Positions 59,755 to 64,000 of a stretch of DNA of 64,000 nt are shown piece by piece (the first letter of the stretch is position 1; every line of letters starts with the position of its first letter). Made by a program: the position numbers and the translations under genes. Below the pieces are notes generated by a model, which was not told the origin of the DNA, did not search any database, and saw only the letters and a program-made list of their open reading frames with translations. This stretch comes from Bacillota bacterium. Lineage in GTDB: Bacteria; Armatimonadota; HRBIN16. The stretch spans positions 62,001 to 126,000 of the forward strand of contig JAIMBJ010000007.1 of NCBI GenBank assembly GCA_023511455.1, written 5' to 3'.

Positions 59755-60888
59755 ATGAACCCCAAACAGGTGTCCATATACGTGCATATACCCTTCTGCG
59801 CCCGGCGGTGCCCTTACTGCGATTTCAACACCTATGCCTGGCGCGGTGGCATTGTGCGCGACACCCTGCAGGCGATATGCTCTCACATTGAAAGCACCCA
59901 TGCAGGGGATGTCGTGGTACCAACTATCTTTTTCGGCGGGGGCACGCCCTCTTTTCCCGAACCCGAAGGCATTATCCGTATTCTGGACACGATCCGCTCG
60001 CGGTTCAACGTACTACCCGATGCGGAAATCAGCCTTGAAGCGAACCCCGGGACGACCGACCGTGCCCGCTATGCCGTGCTGCGGCAGGCAGGGTTCAATC
60101 GGCTCAGCCTGGGCGTGCAGGCGTTTGACGACCAGCTGCTGCGCACGCTTGGGCGCATCCATACCGCCGGCGAGGCGATAGGCTCCTTTGAATCTGCCCG
60201 ACAGGCGGGTTTTGAGAACATCAACATCGACCTGATGTTCGCCCTGCCCGGTCAGACCATGCAGCAGTGGCAACGCACCCTGCGCATGGCAATCAGTCTC
60301 CAGCCGCAACACATCTCCTGCTATTCACTGACCATCGAGCCGAATACGCCCTTCTATACCCTGCACCGACGCGGAAGGCTCAACCTGCCCGACGAGGAAA
60401 CCGACCTGCGCATGTACCTGTACGCCATCCGCGCCCTGACCCGCGCAGGCTACGAACACTACGAAATCTCCAACTTCGCCAGACCGGGCTACCGCTGCAG
60501 GCACAATATCGTGTACTGGCTGAACGAGGAATATCTCGGTTTTGGTCCAGGTGCGGTGTCGTACCGGCAGGGCGTGCGCTGGAAATGTCTGAGCAACCCG
60601 CGCCGCTACTTACAGGCGGTACGGGAGGGGCTGCCACTGGTGGAGGAGGAGGAACGTCTGGACGCCAGTGCCTCTCTGGGCGAGACCATCATGCTGATGC
60701 TTCGCCTGCGTGACGGGGTAGACGTCAGAGTAGTGGAAGAACGATATGGTGTGGACCTGGCGCAGCGCTACGCACACCAGATAAAGCGACTACGGCGACT
60801 GCGTCTGCTGGAGGTCACCCCCGAACGCTGGCGTATTACTCCCAAAGGATTGGCAATAGCGAACACTATCTGTGCGGAGTTTCTGTGA
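59755..60888 (+). CDS. hemW: HemW-type radical SAM haem chaperone
   Basis: 377 residues. The radical-SAM cluster motif FCARRCPYCDF (CxxxCxxC) is at about 14-22. FFGGGTPSF, EISLEANPGT, RLSLGVQAF and GRIHTAGEAI follow, in the HemN/HemW order. HemW rather than HemN is favoured by the moderate length, by the lack of the extra N-terminal HemN residues, and by the C-terminal winged-helix-like domain (EERYGVDLAQRYAHQIKRLRRLRLL) used for haem binding. HemW hands haem to respiratory cytochromes. The longer frame to 59713 is rejected; ATG 59755 follows CTGGAG. The stop TGATG overlaps the trm1 start. Confidence 0.92.
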   Translation: MNPKQVSIYVHIPFCARRCPYCDFNTYAWRGGIVRDTLQAICSHIESTHAGDVVVPTIFFGGGTPSFPEPEGIIRILDTIRSRFNVLPDAEISLEANPGTTDRARYAVLRQAGFNRLSLGVQAFDDQLLRTLGRIHTAGEAIGSFESARQAGFENINIDLMFALPGQTMQQWQRTLRMAISLQPQHISCYSLTIEPNTPFYTLHRRGRLNLPDEETDLRMYLYAIRALTRAGYEHYEISNFARPGYRCRHNIVYWLNEEYLGFGPGAVSYRQGVRWKCLSNPRRYLQAVREGLPLVEEEERLDASASLGETIMLMLRLRDGVDVRVVEERYGVDLAQRYAHQIKRLRRLRLLEVTPERWRITPKGLAIANTICAEFL

Positions 60889-62018
60889 TGAGCGCAGAGT
60901 GCGTTCGATTACAGGAAGGACACGCTCACTTCGAGGTGCCTCCGGACCTCTTCTTCAACCCCCGTGCTCGCCTAGCCCGGGATTTCGGCGTGCTTGCGCT
61001 GCGTGCGGAGGCAGACCTGCAGGAACGACGTCTGCATGTCGTGGACCTCATGGCGGGCGTCGGCACGCGAGGCATCCGCTATGCGCTGGAGGCACCGGTA
61101 GAACGCATTGTGCTAAACGACGGAAACCCCGCAGCGGTGGAGGCGATACGCCAGAACCTGAGTCTGAATGCCATCCCCGCCGACGTGCACGTAGAGGTCA
61201 CGTGCGAACAGGTTCATCGGCTGTGCTACGCCATGCGTCTGCGGGATGAGCGATGGGACTGGGTGGACCTGGACGCTTTCGGCAGTCCTTCCGTCTACTG
61301 GCACGCGGCGTCGCTGGTACCTCGCTGGGACGGCGTGCTGTATCTGACTGCAACAGACATGGCGGCGTTGTGCGGCAAGTTACGCGAGCCGGCCGTTCGC
61401 CACTACGGGGCGGTGACGCGCCCATGGGAGTGCGCCGATGAAATCGGGGCGCGCGTGCTTATCGGTGCGCTTCAGCAAAGCGCGGGCGAACGCGGGCTAT
61501 ATTACGACCCGCTGTTTGTGCTGGATGAGGGCTACGCGATGCGCATTGCCGTGCGGTTGCGTTACGGTTCCTCGCAATTCCCTATCCAGCACATTGGCTG
61601 GCTGGCGAAGTGCATGAACTGCTTCAGTCAGACTACCCTGCCCCTTCACGTCACGGTAGGCAGATGCCGTGTGTGTGATAGCGAAGACGTGCAATGGGCG
61701 GGACCGCTGTGGACAGGGACACTCTACGACCGCGAGTTCCTGCATCTGATGAGCGTGGAAGCACGCAAAGCAGGGCATCAGGCAGTCCTGCGCTTGCTGA
61801 GGCTGATGGCTGACGAAGCCGACTCGCCGGCGGGTTATTATGCTGCACCGGAGCTGGGCAAGCGCACTCGTCTCGGTCACCTGCCGCCGGTGGACGCGCT
61901 CGTGCAGAGGCTGCGCCAGGAGGGCTACGTGGCGTCGCGCACGCATTTTGAAACAGCAGGTTTCAAGACCAGCGCTCCCTACCCCGCGATTCAGCGCATC
62001 GCACAGCAGCTGCAATAG
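60888..62018 (+). CDS. trm1: tRNA (guanine26-N2)-dimethyltransferase Trm1
   Basis: About 376 residues. Methylates G26 of tRNA, using S-adenosylmethionine. Key parts: the N-terminal HAHFEVPPDLFFNPRARLARDFGVLAL, the SAM loop VVDLMAGVGTRGIRYAL, DGNPAAVEAIRQNL, WVDLDAFGSPSVYWHAA (catalytic Asp), YLTATDMAALCG, and the C-terminal zinc-like CMNCF...CRVCDSE. This is an archaeal and eukaryotic enzyme, reported in only a few bacteria such as Aquifex. ATG 60888 shares its A with the hemW stop; a GTG three bases earlier is the other option. There is no terminator before the hairpin-like sequence at 62019-62045. Confidence 0.93.
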   Translation: MSAECVRLQEGHAHFEVPPDLFFNPRARLARDFGVLALRAEADLQERRLHVVDLMAGVGTRGIRYALEAPVERIVLNDGNPAAVEAIRQNLSLNAIPADVHVEVTCEQVHRLCYAMRLRDERWDWVDLDAFGSPSVYWHAASLVPRWDGVLYLTATDMAALCGKLREPAVRHYGAVTRPWECADEIGARVLIGALQQSAGERGLYYDPLFVLDEGYAMRIAVRLRYGSSQFPIQHIGWLAKCMNCFSQTTLPLHVTVGRCRVCDSEDVQWAGPLWTGTLYDREFLHLMSVEARKAGHQAVLRLLRLMADEADSPAGYYAAPELGKRTRLGHLPPVDALVQRLRQEGYVASRTHFETAGFKTSAPYPAIQRIAQQLQ

Positions 62019-62045
62019 CAAAACTACCCTGAATCACGGGTTTTG
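62019..62045 (+). terminator. Terminator-like hairpin after trm1
   Basis: CAAAA (62019-62023), a three-base bulge, CCC (62027-62029), an eight-base loop, GGG (62038-62040), TTTT and a final G to 62045. A weak stem whose 3' arm is itself the T-run. Confidence 0.4.
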
Positions 62046-62055
62046 GCTGGCGATA

Positions 62056-62084
62056 TTGACAAAAGCGCAGTATCCATTTATGAT
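62056..62084 (+). promoter_or_regulatory. Promoter of the second subtilase
   Basis: TTGACA (62056-62061), a 17-base spacer, and TATGAT (62079-62084), about 33 bases before ATG 62118. Confidence 0.75.
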
Positions 62085-62117
62085 GTACCTGATAGAGTTT
62101 TCAGGAGGTGGTCATCC

Positions 62118-64000
62118 ATGCCTGGTGGCAGGCTTTATCAATCTGTTTTACTGTTACTCTTCGTGTCGTTCAGCGCATACTCTGCACCCTTGAGAGTGCC
62201 AGTATCGCCATTAGCCGCGAAAGAGACCCCTGTGGTAGAGTACCGTGAGGGGCAGGTGCGGGTGAAGCTGCGCCCACAACTGGTGCAAGCAGCACAGAAC
62301 AGCCTATCCCCAAATAGCCGCTTATCGGCACTGGCGGTAGCCGTGCAGCCGGTGCTGGACAGCATCCCTGCCCTCAAAGGGGCCAGAGTAGAACGCACGA
62401 TAGACCGAATCGGCTGGGCGGTGGTGCGCTTACCGAAGGACGTACCGGTGTCACAGGCAGTAGACCTGCTGAAGAAACGGCCAGAGGTGCTGTATGCCGA
62501 GCCTGTGTATATCGTGCGCACCCTGCTTCCCGAGCCGAACGACCCGAAGTTCCGTGCGTACGAGGACGGCTGGCTGTCGGGAATACCCAACCTGTATCCA
62601 ACGCTCTGGGATATGCATATCATTCAGGCATACGAAGGCTGGCGAATCTATCCCAATCGGTATTACACCGCCGCCAACAAGCCACGTAACGCGATCCGCA
62701 TCGCCGTCATCGACAGCGGCGTAGACCCCTACCACCCCGATTTCAAGAACGCAGGTGGCAGTAGCACCGACTCCGCCTATGGTGGGCAGATCGACTGGAG
62801 TCTCGGCTGTAGCATCTTCGGGGGTGTCTACGACCCCGATTTCACCGACGAAAACGGGCACGGTACGCATGTGGCGGGCATTGCGGCAGCCGCAGTCAAT
62901 AACGGCGAGGGCGTGGTAGGCGTGGCATACAACGCACAGATAGTGCCCATCAAGATAATCGATGCGTCCGGTACGGGTGAGGATACAGACCTGGTGGAAG
63001 CCATTATTTACTGCGCGGATAACGGAATACCCATCATCAACATGAGCTTGGGCACAACGAGTTATCCGCAGATTCTGGCGGACGCGGTGAATTACGCCTA
63101 CTACAAGGGGTGTATCCTGATTGCCGCGGCTAACGAGTCGGGCCAGGGTGGCGGCAACATCGGCAATATCTATCCCGCTGCCAACAGTAAGGTGCTTGCC
63201 GTTTCGCCCACAGGCATCCTAGACGACTTCCCCAATGCGCTCTATGCGGGAACCGGGGACTACATTGGTGTGAGCGCACCCGGCGGCAGCGTGCTATGGG
63301 TAGAGGACGATGACGGCATCTTATGGCCGGAAGCCTTCACCATCTACTCTACCGCGCCCAGTTACCCCGTGCCCTTGCCCGATGCTTTCGGCGAGGAGTT
63401 CTACATGTACGGCTACCAGGTTGGCACCTCCATGGCGTGTCCCCACGTCGCCGGACTGGCAGCATTGTATGCGGAGTATAAGGGCATTACGGTCAACACG
63501 CCTGGTGGCAATCTGCAGGTGTGGCGTGCCATCCAGCGCGGTGCAGACAATGCGCAGGGGCGTGCGGACGGCGGCTGGGTGCCCAGTTACGGTTTTGGAC
63601 GTATCAACGTGCGCCAAACCTTGCTGGAGCAGAACGCTCGTAACGCCACCGTCGGCTGCCTGTCGGGGCAGGTTTACTTCAACGGTACACCGGTGCAGGG
63701 CGCGCAAATCGAGGCGCGTGCCATGGTGGGCACCACCCGCAAGGTGACCACCGCCCAGGACTACGGCTTGTGGCGTATCCCGAATCTGCCGCCCGGTTAT
63801 TACCGCGTTAAAGCCACCGCATTTGGCTACAGTAAAGAGTACGAGTGGGTAGAAGTGGTGGCGGGCGCAGATACGCCTGGGGTGGACTTCTGGCTGGGTC
63901 CCGTCGATATGCAACCCGACATCACCCCTCCGGAAGCCCCACAGGTATGGGATGACGGTGCAGTGCAGAGCAGTTTGACCACCCTGCGTGCGCGCTGGTG
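62118..64000 (+). CDS. Secreted subtilisin-like protease (S8) with carboxypeptidase-regulatory-like domain, 3' end missing
   Basis: Runs past the window end; 627 residues are visible. Signal peptide (MPGGRLYQSVLLLLFVSFSAYSAP), a fervidolysin-type propeptide (about 35-140, with VVEYREGQVRVKL and EVLYAEPVYI), and the catalytic domain with Asp199 in IAVIDSGVDPYHPDF, His248 in ENGHGTHVAGIAA, and Ser438 in GTSMACPHVAGLAALY. A CarboxypepD_reg-like beta domain follows (about 510-595, SGQVYFNGTPVQGAQIEA...IPNLPPGYYRVKATA). A fibronectin-like module seems to begin (PPEAPQVWDDG) at the edge. ATG 62118 follows AGGAGGT, and a consensus promoter precedes it. It lacks close similarity in layout to the subtilase at 42146. 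Confidence 0.93.
   Translation, partial: MPGGRLYQSVLLLLFVSFSAYSAPLRVPVSPLAAKETPVVEYREGQVRVKLRPQLVQAAQNSLSPNSRLSALAVAVQPVLDSIPALKGARVERTIDRIGWAVVRLPKDVPVSQAVDLLKKRPEVLYAEPVYIVRTLLPEPNDPKFRAYEDGWLSGIPNLYPTLWDMHIIQAYEGWRIYPNRYYTAANKPRNAIRIAVIDSGVDPYHPDFKNAGGSSTDSAYGGQIDWSLGCSIFGGVYDPDFTDENGHGTHVAGIAAAAVNNGEGVVGVAYNAQIVPIKIIDASGTGEDTDLVEAIIYCADNGIPIINMSLGTTSYPQILADAVNYAYYKGCILIAAANESGQGGGNIGNIYPAANSKVLAVSPTGILDDFPNALYAGTGDYIGVSAPGGSVLWVEDDDGILWPEAFTIYSTAPSYPVPLPDAFGEEFYMYGYQVGTSMACPHVAGLAALYAEYKGITVNTPGGNLQVWRAIQRGADNAQGRADGGWVPSYGFGRINVRQTLLEQNARNATVGCLSGQVYFNGTPVQGAQIEARAMVGTTRKVTTAQDYGLWRIPNLPPGYYRVKATAFGYSKEYEWVEVVAGADTPGVDFWLGPVDMQPDITPPEAPQVWDDGAVQSSLTTLRARW

Noticed and set aside
1-64000. 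tRNA or rRNA genes
   Set aside because: I scanned the intergenic gaps for T-arm (GTTCRAATC) and rRNA-like sequence and found none; a covariance search could still find one I missed.

Overview
The window is bacterial chromosome, densely packed and GC-rich by eye, apart from one clearly AT-richer gene at about 3655-5514. It fits a free-living, possibly thermophilic member of the Armatimonadota or a neighbouring phylum. The clues are a DUF1559-type pseudopilin with an H-X9-DG tail, COG0407-type URO-D proteins, two Uma2 genes, an exosortase/EpsI pair inside an exopolysaccharide operon, many secreted beta-propeller and subtilase proteins, futalosine-type menaquinone synthesis (MqnD), TrpB2 and a bacterial Trm1. 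This assignment is an inference with moderate to low confidence, since no rRNA or marker phylogeny is available here. I saw no tRNA, rRNA, CRISPR array, transposase or prophage.

Layout. 1-3607: a truncated M20 peptidase, a PhyH-type dioxygenase, a Uma2 protein and a URO-D-like protein. 3655-5514: an AT-rich NERD/UvrD-type helicase broken by two frameshifts. 5682-9178 (minus): smpB, a membrane Ser/Thr kinase with an extracytoplasmic binding domain, and a dihydrolipoamide acyltransferase with two E1/E3-binding domains. 9351-15660 (plus): a small secreted protein, an FeS-type (6-4) photolyase, a PHP phosphoesterase and an 1101-residue secreted protein with an NPCBM domain and what looks like a dead gluzincin site. 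15670-17836 (minus): larC-rsgA. 17932-20417 (plus): a Spy-like periplasmic protein, trpB2, and a PII-like protein preceded by a candidate switching RNA leader. 20487-22079 (minus): nadB.

22261-29139 is one tightly spaced plus-strand run: prolyl oligopeptidase, amidohydrolase, CorA, peptide-type ABC permease, zinc alcohol dehydrogenase, second permease. This looks like peptide or small-metabolite uptake and breakdown. 29257-33984 continues with a tandem metallo-beta-lactamase protein, a tandem GNAT (probably from a leaderless mRNA), a PIG-L deacetylase, Uma2 and mqnD. 34025-36259 holds a TolB-like lipoprotein and the pseudopilin. 36311-40007 (minus) holds a HAD phosphatase and a GH42-like protein with long charged, arginine-rich tails. 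Divergent from these is the split transketolase (40163-41980).

42146-50922 is an exopolysaccharide/exosortase locus: subtilase, Wza-like export protein, Wzc-like chain-length protein with an altered P-loop, WcaJ-like initiating sugar transferase, UbiA-family prenyltransferase, GtrA, exosortase and EpsI. The UbiA-GtrA pair suggests a polyprenyl-linked pentose donor. 50930-57840 (minus): MFS transporter, tricorn-like protease, and a repeat-rich secreted protein. 58248-62018 (plus): a peroxide-response unit (PerR, 2-Cys peroxiredoxin, TlpA-like thioredoxin), hemW and trm1. A second subtilase starts at 62118 and runs off the end.

Many starts were moved from the longest possible reading frame to a start with a well-placed Shine-Dalgarno sequence. 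Twelve sigma70-like promoters with 16-18 bp spacers are listed.
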